Of a stretch of DNA of 64,000 nt, positions 24,623 to 33,895 are shown piece by piece (position 1 is the stretch's first letter; the number at the start of each line of letters is the position of its first letter). The translations under genes were made by a program, and so were the position numbers. Origin of the DNA: Micromonospora sp. MH99 (GTDB lineage: Bacteria; Actinomycetota; Actinomycetes; Mycobacteriales; Micromonosporaceae); NCBI RefSeq assembly GCF_021442385.1, contig NZ_MUZA01000021.1, positions 30,024-94,023 of the forward strand, read 5' to 3'. The notes beneath the pieces were generated by a model. It ran no database searches. It saw only the letters and a program-made list of their open reading frames with translations, and had not been told where the DNA came from.

Positions 24623-24762
24623 CCCGAGCGCCCTCGCCGGCGGAGATTCCGGTCACTACGACCGGACACTTGTCACCGCCGGGCGCTGATTGCCCACTTA
24701 CCAATGGTTGGTGGCCGGCCCGAGGTTTGCCAACGCCGACGCCACCGCCCCACTCTTGGGCC

Positions 24763-24804
24763 ATGACCGACCACGACTGCCGCGCGGTCCAGGGCCAGCG
24801 ATGA
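24763..24804 (+). CDS. Possible 13-codon upstream ORF
   Basis: ATG at 24763 opens a 13-codon frame (MTDHDCRAVQGQR) whose TGA overlaps the oxidase ATG at 24801 as ATGA. It could be a translational leader. No ribosome site precedes either start clearly, so the oxidase may depend on coupling. Confidence 0.3.
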   Translation: MTDHDCRAVQGQR

Positions 24805-26201
24805 CCACCGCCATGGCCCGGGTGCCCGACTCCCTGCGGGGGCAGATCGTCACGCCGGGCGACCGCCGGTACGCGCAGCTGCGCTCGACGTACACGACGA
24901 CAGCCTCGCCGGCCGCCGTCCTGCTGCCCAAGACCACCGCGCAGGTGATCGACGCGATCCGGTACGCGCGGGAGCAGCGACTGCCGATCGCGGTGCGCAG
25001 CGGCGGGCACGGCCTGTCCGGAGCCTCCTCCAACAACGGCGGCGTGGTGATCGACCTGTCCATGCTCAACCGGGTGCGCGTGCTCGACGAACGGGCCGGG
25101 CTGGTCCGGGTGGAGGCCGGTGCCCGCTGGGCGAACGTCGCGACGGCGCTCGCCCCGTACGGCCTGGTGGTCAGCTCGGGCGACTACGGCGGTGTCGGCG
25201 TCGGCGGGCTGGCCACGGGCGGCGGTGTCGGCTGGCTGGTACGCGCCCACGGCCTCACCATCGACCGCGTTCGCGCGGTGGAGGTCGTGCTCGCGGACGG
25301 AACGCTGGTACGCGCCGACGCTGAGCACGAACCGGAGCTGTTCTGGCTGGTCCGGGGTGCCGGCGCGGGGGCCGGTGTCGTGGTGGCGTTCGAGATCGAG
25401 GCCGCCGAGCAGCGCAACGTCGGCGTGGCGCAGCTGGTCGTCGAGGCGCACCCGGACGGCCGTACCGTGCGCGAGTGGGCGAGCTGTCTGGCGCAGGCCC
25501 CTCGGGAGCTGTCCGCCGCCGCCGTGCTGTTCGCCGACGGGCGCTCGACGCTCATGTCCGTCACCGCGGTGGTGGCCGCGGAGAGCCTGCGTCGGGTCCG
25601 GCCCGTCGTGGAGCCGCTGCTGGCCATCGGGAAGGTGCTCGAACACCGCAGCGACCTGCTGCCCTACCCGACGCTGGTGCCTACCGCGCACCTGCACCCG
25701 AACGTCGGGCAGCAACGGGGTACGACCACCAACGGCCTGTTCACCGAGCTGGACGCGGGCGCGGCGCGAGCGGTCACGCGGGCGACCACCGCTCCGGGCC
25801 GGGCGGTCATCCAACTGCGCTCGGTCGGCGGGGCAGTCAACGACGTCGCCGCCGACGCGACGGCCTACCCGCACCGGCACCAGAACACCCTGGTCATCGC
25901 CTCGACGTTCCCACCGCAGGGCGGCGCGGCGTTGGACGCCGCCTGGCGGCCCGTCGGCGCGCGGGCCGACGGCGAGTACCTCAACTTCGAGAGCCGACCG
26001 GACCCGGCCGCGTTCGCCCGGATCTACCCGGGCGAGACCGGCGCCCGGGTGCGCCGGCTGTGGAAGCGGTACGACCCGGACGGCGTGTTCCGCTCACCCC
26101 TGCTCACCGGCCAGGCCACCCGGTCGGGGCAGTCGAACCGGTCCGGCCAACCCGCCCGCTCCGGGCAGCGGTCCGGGCAGCCGCACCGCCGCCGCCGCTG
26201 A
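24801..26201 (+). CDS. FAD-linked oxidase, berberine-bridge-enzyme type
   Basis: A 466-residue oxidoreductase of the PCMH/FAD-binding-4 family. The FAD domain has RSGGHGLSGASSNNGGVVID, in which the His can bind FAD covalently, GARWANVATALAPYGLVVSS, and GVGVGGLATGGGVGWLVR. A BBE C-terminal motif, YLNFESRPDPAAFARIYPGE, replaces the usual YxNYxD-type motif. Substrates in this family are alcohols, sugars or natural products; none is implied here. The last 25 residues are a Ser/Gly/Gln/Arg-rich tail after the conserved end at LLTGQ. Confidence 0.85.
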   Translation: MTTAMARVPDSLRGQIVTPGDRRYAQLRSTYTTTASPAAVLLPKTTAQVIDAIRYAREQRLPIAVRSGGHGLSGASSNNGGVVIDLSMLNRVRVLDERAGLVRVEAGARWANVATALAPYGLVVSSGDYGGVGVGGLATGGGVGWLVRAHGLTIDRVRAVEVVLADGTLVRADAEHEPELFWLVRGAGAGAGVVVAFEIEAAEQRNVGVAQLVVEAHPDGRTVREWASCLAQAPRELSAAAVLFADGRSTLMSVTAVVAAESLRRVRPVVEPLLAIGKVLEHRSDLLPYPTLVPTAHLHPNVGQQRGTTTNGLFTELDAGAARAVTRATTAPGRAVIQLRSVGGAVNDVAADATAYPHRHQNTLVIASTFPPQGGAALDAAWRPVGARADGEYLNFESRPDPAAFARIYPGETGARVRRLWKRYDPDGVFRSPLLTGQATRSGQSNRSGQPARSGQRSGQPHRRRR

Positions 26202-26269
26202 GGGCACCGGTCAGCCGCGCACACCCAGGTCCGATTCCCGCCAGCCGAGGGCCCGACCAGCGGGGCACC

Positions 26270-27745
26270 ATGGGTGACGTGGAGATGGACTTCGAGCGGT
26301 GCTACCGGGCGGTGGACAGCCGTGACCAGCGATTCGACGGCTGGTTCTACACCGGCGTGACGTCGACCGGGATCTACTGCCGGCCGTCCTGCCCGGCGAC
26401 CACCCCCAAGCGGCAGAACGTCCGGTTCTTTCCGTCGGCAGCCGCCGCGCAGGGCGCCGGGTTGCGCGCCTGCCGCCGCTGCCGGCCGGACGCCGCACCC
26501 GGCTCACCCCAGTGGGACGTCCGCGCCGACGTGGTCGGTCGGGCGATGCGTCTGATCGCCGACGGGGTGGTCGACCGGGACGGTGTGCCGGGGCTGGCCG
26601 CCCGTCTGGGCTACACCGAACGGCACCTGCACCGGATGTTGCGCGCCGAGATGGGTGCCGGGCCGCTCGCGCTGGCCCGGGCCCAGCGGGCGCAGACCGC
26701 CCGGATCCTGATCGAGACGACCGGCCTCGGCATGGCCGAGATCGCGTTCGCCGCCGGCTTCGGCAGCGTGCGGCAGTTCAACGACACGGTCCGCGAGGTT
26801 TTCGCGAGCGCGCCGTCCGAACTGCGGACGGCCCGCGGTCGGCACCTGGCGGCGGTCGGGGCGGGAACCATCACGCTCCGGCTGGCGTACCGTCCGCCGC
26901 TGCACGCCCGGGCGCTGCTGGACTTCCTCGCGGTACGCGCGGTGCCCGGGGTGGAGGAGGTTCGCGACGGGACGTACCACCGGGGGTTGCGGTTGCCGCA
27001 CGGCCCCGGCCAGGTGGCGCTGACCCCGGCGGACGGGCACGTGGCGGCGACGCTGCGCCTGGCCGACCTGCGCGACCTCGCGCCGGCGGTGGCCCGCTGC
27101 CGACGCCTGCTCGACCTGGACGCGGACCCGGTCGCGGTCGACGCCACGCTCGCGGCGGACCCGGCGCTGGCCCCGGTGGTGGCCGCCGAGCCCGGCATCC
27201 GCGTCCCCCGCGCGGTCGACGGTTTCGAGATGGCCGTCCGCGCGATCATCGGCCAGCAGGTCTCGGTCACCTCGGCGAGAACAACCCTCGCCCGCCTCCT
27301 GGCCGCCCGTGTTGATCATGAAGCTTCCGACGACGCCGTGTCGCGACAACAACATCATGATCAACGGACCGACCTGCGGGGTTTCCTCAGCCCTGAGGAG
27401 GTTCTGGCACTGCCGGACGGCGCGTTCGGGATGCCTCTTCGGCGGCGGGAGACCATTCGGGGGCTCGCCCTCGCCGTGGCGGACGGAACGGTGGACCTGG
27501 CGCCGGGTGGTGACCGGGAGGAGACCGTACGGCGGCTGCTCGCGCTGCCCGGCATCGGCCCGTGGACCGCCAGGTACCTCGCCATGCGCGCCCTCGGCGA
27601 CCCGGACGTCCTCCTCGACACCGACCTCGCGATCCGCCGCGGCGCAGCAGCGCTCGGCCTGCCCGACACGACCCTCACGGCGCACGCCGAACGCTGGCGC
27701 CCCTGGCGGTCCTACGCCACGATCAGACTCTGGAGAGCGGCATGA
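26270..27745 (+). CDS. Ada-AlkA fusion: alkylation-responsive regulator and 3-methyladenine glycosylase
   Basis: A 491-residue bifunctional protein for alkylation damage. Residues 1-75 are the Ada zinc domain, with Cys37, Cys41, Cys68 and Cys71; Cys37 would be the methyl-phosphotriester acceptor. Residues 85-185 are an AraC-type helix-turn-helix pair. Residues 195-290 are an AlkA N-domain, and about 300-491 the HhH-GPD glycosylase, with LPGIGPWTARYLAMRALGD and the Asp in LLDTDLAIRRG. Residues 348-365 are encoded by a palindromic repeat that interrupts the glycosylase domain in frame. ATG 26270 is used; ATG 26285 is an alternative. The stop overlaps ogt by ATGA. Confidence 0.9.
   Translation: MGDVEMDFERCYRAVDSRDQRFDGWFYTGVTSTGIYCRPSCPATTPKRQNVRFFPSAAAAQGAGLRACRRCRPDAAPGSPQWDVRADVVGRAMRLIADGVVDRDGVPGLAARLGYTERHLHRMLRAEMGAGPLALARAQRAQTARILIETTGLGMAEIAFAAGFGSVRQFNDTVREVFASAPSELRTARGRHLAAVGAGTITLRLAYRPPLHARALLDFLAVRAVPGVEEVRDGTYHRGLRLPHGPGQVALTPADGHVAATLRLADLRDLAPAVARCRRLLDLDADPVAVDATLAADPALAPVVAAEPGIRVPRAVDGFEMAVRAIIGQQVSVTSARTTLARLLAARVDHEASDDAVSRQQHHDQRTDLRGFLSPEEVLALPDGAFGMPLRRRETIRGLALAVADGTVDLAPGGDREETVRRLLALPGIGPWTARYLAMRALGDPDVLLDTDLAIRRGAAALGLPDTTLTAHAERWRPWRSYATIRLWRAA
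27311..27365. repeat. Palindromic repeat, copy 3, inside the Ada-AlkA gene
   Basis: The 55-base element has perfect 11-base outer arms (GTTGATCATGA and TCATGATCAAC). It keeps the GTTGATCATGAAG start and CCGTGTCGCG centre of the intergenic copies at 10926 and 60694. It is read in the one frame that lacks stops, giving 18 residues. Confidence 0.88.
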
Positions 27746-28251
27746 GCATCGACAGCACCGTGCTGACCACCCCGACCGGCCCGCTGAGCATCCTCGCCGG
27801 CGCCGACGGCGAGGTCCTGGCGGCCGGTTTCACCCCCGACCCGGCGGCGCTGCTGTCCCTGATCCACCCGACCCTGCGGGCGCCGCTGCGGCAACGCGCC
27901 GACCTCGGGCCGGCGACCGTGGCCGTCCGGTCCTACCTGGACGGCGACCTCACCGCCATCGACTCGGTGCCGGTACGGCAGCACACCGGCGGCGAGTTCA
28001 TGGCGCACGCCTGGCAGGTGCTGCGGGAGGTTCCGCCGGGCACCCCGGTGACCTACACCGGGTACGCGGCGCTGGCCGGCCGGCCACCGGCGGTGCGCGC
28101 CGCTGCGGCGGCCTGCGCCCGCAACGCGGCGGCGCTCTTCGTACCCTGCCACCGGGTGCTGCGCACCGACGGCACGCTCGGCGGCTACCGCTGGGGGCTC
28201 GACGTGAAGAAGTGGCTTCTCGGTCACGAGCGGCGGGTGACGGCAAGCTGA
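27742..28251 (+). CDS. ogt: Methylated-DNA-[protein]-cysteine S-methyltransferase
   Basis: A 169-residue suicide repair protein that moves the methyl group from O6-methylguanine to its own cysteine. The active site is PCHRV (Cys near residue 136) within AALFVPCHRVLRTDGTLGGY. The upstream VPPGTPVTYTGYAALAGRPP helix-wing region recognises DNA. It is translationally coupled to the Ada-AlkA gene, so the pair is likely one alkylation-inducible operon. Confidence 0.93.
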   Translation: MSIDSTVLTTPTGPLSILAGADGEVLAAGFTPDPAALLSLIHPTLRAPLRQRADLGPATVAVRSYLDGDLTAIDSVPVRQHTGGEFMAHAWQVLREVPPGTPVTYTGYAALAGRPPAVRAAAAACARNAAALFVPCHRVLRTDGTLGGYRWGLDVKKWLLGHERRVTAS

Positions 28252-28276
28252 CAGGAGCATCGACACCTATTGACGC

Positions 28277-28288
28277 TACCGTCGGGTA
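28277..28288 (+). promoter_or_regulatory. Candidate leaderless -10 element
   Basis: TACCGT (28277-28282) fits TANNNT and lies exactly six bases before the GTG at 28289, with no ribosome site. The -35 is not clear. Confidence 0.4.
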
Positions 28289-30163
28289 GTGCCTGTGGAG
28301 AGCGACGGCGACCGGGCCGCCCCGGTCGCCGCGGGCCACCACCCCGTGCACAACCTCTGGCGGCTGCGCCGCTACCTGCGCCCGTACGCCGCCGAGTTCG
28401 CCTGGCTGCTGGTCGCGGGCCTCGCCGGCACGGCCGCCGGGATCGCCGTACCGCTCGTGGTGCAGCGGGTGGTGGACGGGCCGGTGGCCCGGCACGAGCC
28501 CGCCGGTCTGCTCCAGCTCGGCGGGCTGGCGTTGTTGCTCGGCGTGGTCGAGGCGGTGCTCATCTTCATCAGGCGGTGGGTGCAGTCCTCCTCGGCGGTG
28601 GGCATGGAGGCGGCGCTGCGCGCCGACGTCTACGCGCACCTGCAACGGCTCCCGGCCAGCTTCCACGACCGCTGGCAGTCCGGCCAACTGCTCTCCCGGA
28701 TCACCAGCGACCTGTCGGTGATCCGCCGGTTCCTCTCGTTCGGTGTCTTCTTCCTGGTGCTCAACCTGACCACCTACGTGGTGGTGGTGCTGCTGCTGAT
28801 CCACCTGCACGCGGCGCTCGGGCTGCTGGTCGCCGCCAGCGCGGTGCCACTGCTGCTGATCACCCGTCGCTTCGGCAGGCACTACCACACCGCGTCCCGC
28901 CGGATGCAGGACCAGCAGGGCGACGTGGCGACCCTGGTCGAGGAGACCGCGCAGGGTCTGCGCACCATGAAGGCGTACGGCCGGGGGCCCGAGCTGGCGG
29001 CCCGCTTCGCCGCCGGGACCCGGACGCTGCACGACACAGGCGTGGGCAAGGGCCGGCTGCTGGCGAACACCGCGGCCCTGCTCGACCTGGTGCCCAACGT
29101 GACCCTGGGCGTGGTGCTGGTGGCCGGGGCCGCCGCCGCCGCGCGGGGCGTGCTCACCATCGGCGAGCTGGTGGCCTTCGCCAGCCTCCAACTGATGCTC
29201 ATCTGGCCGGTGCAGTCGCTGGGCTGGATCATCGCCAACGGTCAGGAGGCGGCGACCGCCGCGGACCGCATCCAGGAGGTGCTGGACACTCCGCCGCAGA
29301 TCGTGGACGCTCCGGACGCGCGCACGCTGGCCCGCGACGCCGTCCACGGCCGACTCCGCTTCGAACGGGTCGACTTCCGCTACCCGGGCGCCACCACCGC
29401 CGTACTGCACGGGATCGACCTGACCATCGAGCCGGGCGAGACGGTGGCCCTGGTCGGGGCGACCGGTTGCGGCAAGAGCACGCTGCTCTCCCTGGTGCCC
29501 CGGCTGCACGAGGTGACCGGCGGCCGGATCACCCTGGACGGGCACGACCTGCGTGAGCTGCGGCTCGCCTCGCTGCGCCGACTGGTCGGGGTGGCGTTCG
29601 AGGAGCCCACGCTCTTTTCCATGTCGGTGTGGGAGAACCTCACCCTGGGCCGTCCGGACGCCGACGCCGACGAGGTCCGGGCGGCCCTCGCGCTGGCCCA
29701 GGCCGATTTCGCGTACGACCTGCCGTGGGGTCTGGCCACCCGGGTGGGTGAGCAGGGGCTGTCCCTCTCCGGCGGGCAGCGGCAACGGTTGGCGTTGGCG
29801 CGGGCCGTCCTCGGCCGACCGGCGCTGCTGGTGCTCGACGACCCCCTGTCCGCCCTCGACGTGCACACCGAGGCGCTGGTGGAGGCGGCGCTACGGCAGG
29901 TCCTGCGGGCCAGCACCGCGCTCCTGGTGGTGCACCGGCCGTCGACCATCGCGCTGGCCGACCGCGTCGCCCTGCTCGACGGTGGACGGATAACCGCGAT
30001 CGGTCGGCACTCGGAACTGCTGGCCGGCGTGCCCGCCTACCGGGCGTTGCTCGCCGCCGAACCGCCGCCCACGCAGACGGCCACCGGCCCGGAACCGGGG
30101 CGTACCGGGCCGGGCGGGCCGGGCGCGTCCACCCCGGACGGTTGGGGGCTGGTGCGCTCGTGA
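28289..30163 (+). CDS. ABC exporter half-transporter, subunit 1
   Basis: A 624-residue protein with an N-terminal six-helix membrane domain (about residues 25-310) fused to an ATPase. Walker A is VGATGCGKSTLL, the signature LSLSGGQRQRLALARAVLG and Walker B LLVLDDPLSALD. Walker B ends in Asp instead of the usual catalytic Glu, so this subunit probably carries the degenerate ATP site of a heterodimer. The C-terminal 30 residues are Pro/Gly-rich. It overlaps the partner gene by GTGA. Likely substrates are drugs or lipids. Confidence 0.9.
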   Translation: MPVESDGDRAAPVAAGHHPVHNLWRLRRYLRPYAAEFAWLLVAGLAGTAAGIAVPLVVQRVVDGPVARHEPAGLLQLGGLALLLGVVEAVLIFIRRWVQSSSAVGMEAALRADVYAHLQRLPASFHDRWQSGQLLSRITSDLSVIRRFLSFGVFFLVLNLTTYVVVVLLLIHLHAALGLLVAASAVPLLLITRRFGRHYHTASRRMQDQQGDVATLVEETAQGLRTMKAYGRGPELAARFAAGTRTLHDTGVGKGRLLANTAALLDLVPNVTLGVVLVAGAAAAARGVLTIGELVAFASLQLMLIWPVQSLGWIIANGQEAATAADRIQEVLDTPPQIVDAPDARTLARDAVHGRLRFERVDFRYPGATTAVLHGIDLTIEPGETVALVGATGCGKSTLLSLVPRLHEVTGGRITLDGHDLRELRLASLRRLVGVAFEEPTLFSMSVWENLTLGRPDADADEVRAALALAQADFAYDLPWGLATRVGEQGLSLSGGQRQRLALARAVLGRPALLVLDDPLSALDVHTEALVEAALRQVLRASTALLVVHRPSTIALADRVALLDGGRITAIGRHSELLAGVPAYRALLAAEPPPTQTATGPEPGRTGPGGPGASTPDGWGLVRS

Positions 30164-32040
30164 ACTCCCCCCAGCAGGTCGACCCGCCTCCCGCCGAGGA
30201 GCCGGAGCTGACCCGCTGGCGGGGGACGGCCACCGACCCGGAGGCCGACCGGAGCCGGGCCGAGGAGACCACACCGGAGGCGGTGGCCCGGCTGCGCCGG
30301 CACAGCCGGGCCCTGCTGGCCGACCTGCTCCGCCCGCACCGGGGGCGGCTCACCGCGGCGGTCGGCCTGCTGCTGGCGCAGAACGCGGCCGCGATGGCCG
30401 GTCCCTACCTGGTCATGGTCGGCATCGACCGGGCCATCGCGCCGCTGCGCGCCGGGAACGCGGCCCCGCTGGCCGCCGTCGCCGGCGCGTTCGCCGCCGC
30501 CGCCGTGACCGAGTACGCGGCCCGCCGCGGCTTCCTCACCCTCTCCGCCCGGATCGGCCAGGCGGTCCTCCTCGACCTGCGACAGCGGGTGTTCGGGCAC
30601 TTCCTGCGACTGTCGGTGGGCTTTCACGAGCGGTACACGTCGGGCCGGATGGTGTCCCGACTCACCAGCGACCTGGACTCGATCGCCGAACTGGTCGACG
30701 GCGGGATCGACAGCCTGGTGCTGGCCGCGCTGTCGATCCTGTCGGTGGCCGCCATCCTGCTCTGGCTGGACCTGCCGCTGGCCGCGGTGACGCTGTTCGC
30801 GTTCCCGTTCCTCTTCTACCTCTCCCGCTGGTTCGCGCGGGCCTCGGCCGGCGCGTACCGGCGGACCCGGGAGGCCGTGGCCCTGGTCATCGTGCACTTC
30901 GTCGAGTCGATGCGGGGCATCCGCGCGGTGCAGACGTTCCGCCGGGAGCCCCGCAACCAGCGGATCTTCGTGGCGCTCGGGGACGACTACCGGCGCACGA
31001 GCCTGCACGCGTTCCGGCTGATCGCCACGTACTCGCCGGCGATCAAGCTGATCGGCAACGTCACGGTCGCGGTCGTGCTCTGCTACGGCGGATGGCGGGT
31101 GCTCGGCGGTCGGACCGAGGTCGGAGTGCTCGCCGCGTTCCTGCTCTACCTGCGCCGCTTCTTCGAGCCGATGCAGGAGCTGAGCCAGTTCTACAACTCG
31201 TTGCAGTCGGCGACGGCGGCGCTGGAGAAGCTGGCCGGGGTGCTCGACGAGCGGCCGACCGTGGCCGAACCCGCCCGGCCGGTGCCGCTGCCGACCGGCC
31301 CCGGTCACGGCGCGCTGACCTTCCGGGGCGTCTCCTTCGGCTACCGCGCCGGCACGCCCATCCTCGCCGGGCTGGACCTGACCGTGCCGGCCGGGCAGAC
31401 GGTGGCGCTGATCGGGCCGACCGGCGCGGGCAAGTCGACGATCGCCAAGCTGGTCGCCCGGTTCCACGACCCGGACGCCGGCGCGGTACTGCTGGACGGG
31501 ATCGACCTGCGCGAGGTGGCCGACGCCGACCTGCGCCGCGCGGTCGTGCTGGTGACCCAGGAGAACCACCTCTTCAGCGGCACCGTGGCGGAGAACATCC
31601 GGTTCGGCCGGCCGGACGCCGACGACGCCGCCGTGCGGGCCGCCGCCGAGGCGATCGGCGCGCACGACTTCATCGCCGCGCTCCCCGACGGGTACGCCAC
31701 GCAGGTGCACCGGCGCGGCGGCCGGCTCTCCGCCGGGCAGCGGCAACTTGTCGCGTTCGCCCGGGCGTTCCTGGCCGACCCGACAGTGCTGATCCTCGAC
31801 GAGGCGACGTCGTCACTTGACGTGCCGACCGAACGGCTCGTGCAGCGGGCGCTCGGCACCATCCTGCGGGACCGGACCGCGCTGGTGATCGCACACCGGC
31901 TCTCCACTGTGGAGACGGCCGACCGGGTGCTGGTCATCGACGGCGGGCAGGTCGTCGAGGACGGCCCACCCACGGTGCTGGTCGCCACCGACGGCCGCTA
32001 CGCGGCCCTGCACCGGCAGTGGCGCGACTCGCTGGTCTAG
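30160..32040 (+). CDS. ABC exporter half-transporter, subunit 2
   Basis: A 626-residue fused membrane-ATPase protein, the partner of the preceding gene. After a charged 45-residue leader, six helices span about residues 55-330. Walker A is GPTGAGKSTIAKL, the signature LSAGQRQLVAFARAFL (LSAGQ in place of LSGGQ) and Walker B LILDEATSSLD with the catalytic Glu, plus the H-loop IAHRLS. The pairing of one canonical and one degenerate subunit is typical of heterodimeric exporters. GTG at 30160 overlaps the upstream stop. Confidence 0.92.
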   Translation: MNSPQQVDPPPAEEPELTRWRGTATDPEADRSRAEETTPEAVARLRRHSRALLADLLRPHRGRLTAAVGLLLAQNAAAMAGPYLVMVGIDRAIAPLRAGNAAPLAAVAGAFAAAAVTEYAARRGFLTLSARIGQAVLLDLRQRVFGHFLRLSVGFHERYTSGRMVSRLTSDLDSIAELVDGGIDSLVLAALSILSVAAILLWLDLPLAAVTLFAFPFLFYLSRWFARASAGAYRRTREAVALVIVHFVESMRGIRAVQTFRREPRNQRIFVALGDDYRRTSLHAFRLIATYSPAIKLIGNVTVAVVLCYGGWRVLGGRTEVGVLAAFLLYLRRFFEPMQELSQFYNSLQSATAALEKLAGVLDERPTVAEPARPVPLPTGPGHGALTFRGVSFGYRAGTPILAGLDLTVPAGQTVALIGPTGAGKSTIAKLVARFHDPDAGAVLLDGIDLREVADADLRRAVVLVTQENHLFSGTVAENIRFGRPDADDAAVRAAAEAIGAHDFIAALPDGYATQVHRRGGRLSAGQRQLVAFARAFLADPTVLILDEATSSLDVPTERLVQRALGTILRDRTALVIAHRLSTVETADRVLVIDGGQVVEDGPPTVLVATDGRYAALHRQWRDSLV

Positions 32041-32104
32041 CTGCCCGCATCCCGTCGGTGGCCGCTCGGCTTCCACAGCCCACTGTCTTGCACGGACCGT
32101 CTGC

Positions 32105-33895
32105 TCATGTCTTAACCAGTTGCGTCCAGGCCCGTTCACCGACGTGGCCCTCTACGCAGAACGAGATGCTGGACCGGTCTGGGTCGCCGCACTGCACCAG
32201 CCACTGTCCGTTCACCGCGAGGATCCGCTGTGCCCGGGTCGGCGGCGCGGCCCGTACCACCTCGGTGAACCAGGTAGATGCCTTGCGCCGGACGGTCCGC
32301 CAACCGTCCGAGCCGCCGACCACCCGGAACATTCGCCCAACAGCATCGTCCAGCCCGCTCAGCTCGACGACCAGTTCATCGGCAGGCATCTCAGGCTCGG
32401 TGCGCAGATACCGCACGCCCGGCTCGACCGCGAGCCGGTCCTGAAACGCGGACTGCTGCGGACCGACCAAAATAAGCACTTCGCCGGTGCAGGCACAGGA
32501 CGGGTCGTCGGGACAAGCTACGGGCGCCCTGGCGACCGCCGGGATGCGGGCTAAGTCGCCGGCCCACTGCTCGGCTAGGTGCTTCCAGCGGTGTGCCGGA
32601 AGTGCCGGGTCGGAGCCCGGCAATTCCTCCCACCACCCGGCACAAATCCGCGAGAGCTGCGCGGCCGCCGCTGGGTCGGTGATCCGTAGCACGGGTCGCA
32701 ATTCGCCATCTTGTGCGGGCAAGCCGAACAGCCCGGCACCGACGGCGACCACCGGGCCATCATCGGTACTCGTAATGATCATGTCAGCGACCGCAGTTGC
32801 CGGCTGCCTATTGAACTGCACTTTACCCGGCAACGAGTCGTCAGCGCGGATGGCGCTGATCGTGCGCGCGATGGCGGTGGCCGGCTGATCGTCGGCGCAG
32901 GACCAGAGCACGTCGCAGTGCACACCACGGCTTCGTAGCGCGAGCGCCGCGTCCTTCAACTCGACTGCGGCCGCCGGGTCCAGGTGGCCGGCGACCAGCA
33001 AGACACTGCCGCGCGCCCGTTGTAGCAACTCGGCCGTGACCGCGCGCCCCTGTGCTCCGTTCCACGTGAGGTCGGCGCAGCTCACGGCGGCCTTTGCGTA
33101 CGGCTCGGCCCATTGCTGCACGACAGACTCGGTTTCGTCGTCGGGTTCGGCGGCCCGATCCGGAGTGCTCTGCATCAGCCGGCCGAGTGCGTCCTGGAAT
33201 TCCTGATCCGCCTCAAACTGCGGGACCCGTTCGCGGACCTCCTGCAGGATCGTGCTGGTGAGGTGATGCCACTGGTACGGGAGGCCAAACACCTTGCCGG
33301 CATCAAGATCCACTCGGATCGGCAGGTAGTGCAGGTCCTGGCTGACCCGGGTGGCCGAGTCGATCCAGCGAACCCACTCATGCTGTTCGCCAGAACGCGG
33401 CAGCAGGCGCTCGGCCTCACCGCCGTTGACCTTCGTCCGGATCAACCGCGACTGCAGGGCCTGCCGACGTGGCACGCCTCGTGGCAGGCGTCGCAAACTG
33501 TTCGTGGTCACCAGATTCAGGTCCGAGGCCCGCGCCATCTGGCCGGTCAGCCGTTCGCGAACGATACGGGCGTGTGCGGTCCGGACCCGCAGCGGGCGTC
33601 GGCCCGTAGAGACCGTAGACCGACCTTCGGCGGTCACCAAATAGTAGATCTGGGTGTCTTTCTGGGCCATCGCGACCCAGCCTTCCTGGATCAACGTGAC
33701 CAGACCCTCGGTGAGCAGCCGGAGGTGGACCTGGAAGATCTTCTCGAGCTCCCGGGATGTGCGGCCTCCGGTGTCGCTCGCCTCATAGATTGCCTTCAGC
33801 AGTAGTTCCTCAAACCTGCTGTACGGACGGCCGTGCGCCAATTCGTAGGTGACCACATACATCTGCAGCGGAACCAAGGTGCGGATCATCGTCAT
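32105..33895 (-). CDS. Winged-helix protein with degenerate PLD-like domain (island gene B)
   Basis: A 596-residue protein with no close family I can name. Residues about 25-95 look like a winged helix (FEELLLKAIYEASDTGGRTS, then helix and wing). Residues about 285-400 follow a phospholipase-D-like fold: GSVLLVAGHLDPAAAVELKD, RSRGVHCDVLWSC, then DMIITSTDDGPVVAVGAGLF, where an HxK motif should stand but does not. A Cys cluster (CPDDPSCAC) lies near 461-469. The arrangement recalls TrmB-type regulators and PLD-like subunits of defence systems. Its start overlaps the helicase gene stop by 4 bases. Codons are less G/C-ending than in flanking genes. Confidence 0.75.
   Translation of the reverse strand: MTMIRTLVPLQMYVVTYELAHGRPYSRFEELLLKAIYEASDTGGRTSRELEKIFQVHLRLLTEGLVTLIQEGWVAMAQKDTQIYYLVTAEGRSTVSTGRRPLRVRTAHARIVRERLTGQMARASDLNLVTTNSLRRLPRGVPRRQALQSRLIRTKVNGGEAERLLPRSGEQHEWVRWIDSATRVSQDLHYLPIRVDLDAGKVFGLPYQWHHLTSTILQEVRERVPQFEADQEFQDALGRLMQSTPDRAAEPDDETESVVQQWAEPYAKAAVSCADLTWNGAQGRAVTAELLQRARGSVLLVAGHLDPAAAVELKDAALALRSRGVHCDVLWSCADDQPATAIARTISAIRADDSLPGKVQFNRQPATAVADMIITSTDDGPVVAVGAGLFGLPAQDGELRPVLRITDPAAAAQLSRICAGWWEELPGSDPALPAHRWKHLAEQWAGDLARIPAVARAPVACPDDPSCACTGEVLILVGPQQSAFQDRLAVEPGVRYLRTEPEMPADELVVELSGLDDAVGRMFRVVGGSDGWRTVRRKASTWFTEVVRAAPPTRAQRILAVNGQWLVQCGDPDRSSISFCVEGHVGERAWTQLVKT

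Noticed and set aside
27309..27370. Frameshift or assembly error in the Ada-AlkA gene at the palindrome
   Set aside because: The frame is open through the repeat and the expected HhH-GPD motif follows in the same frame, so the gene looks intact.
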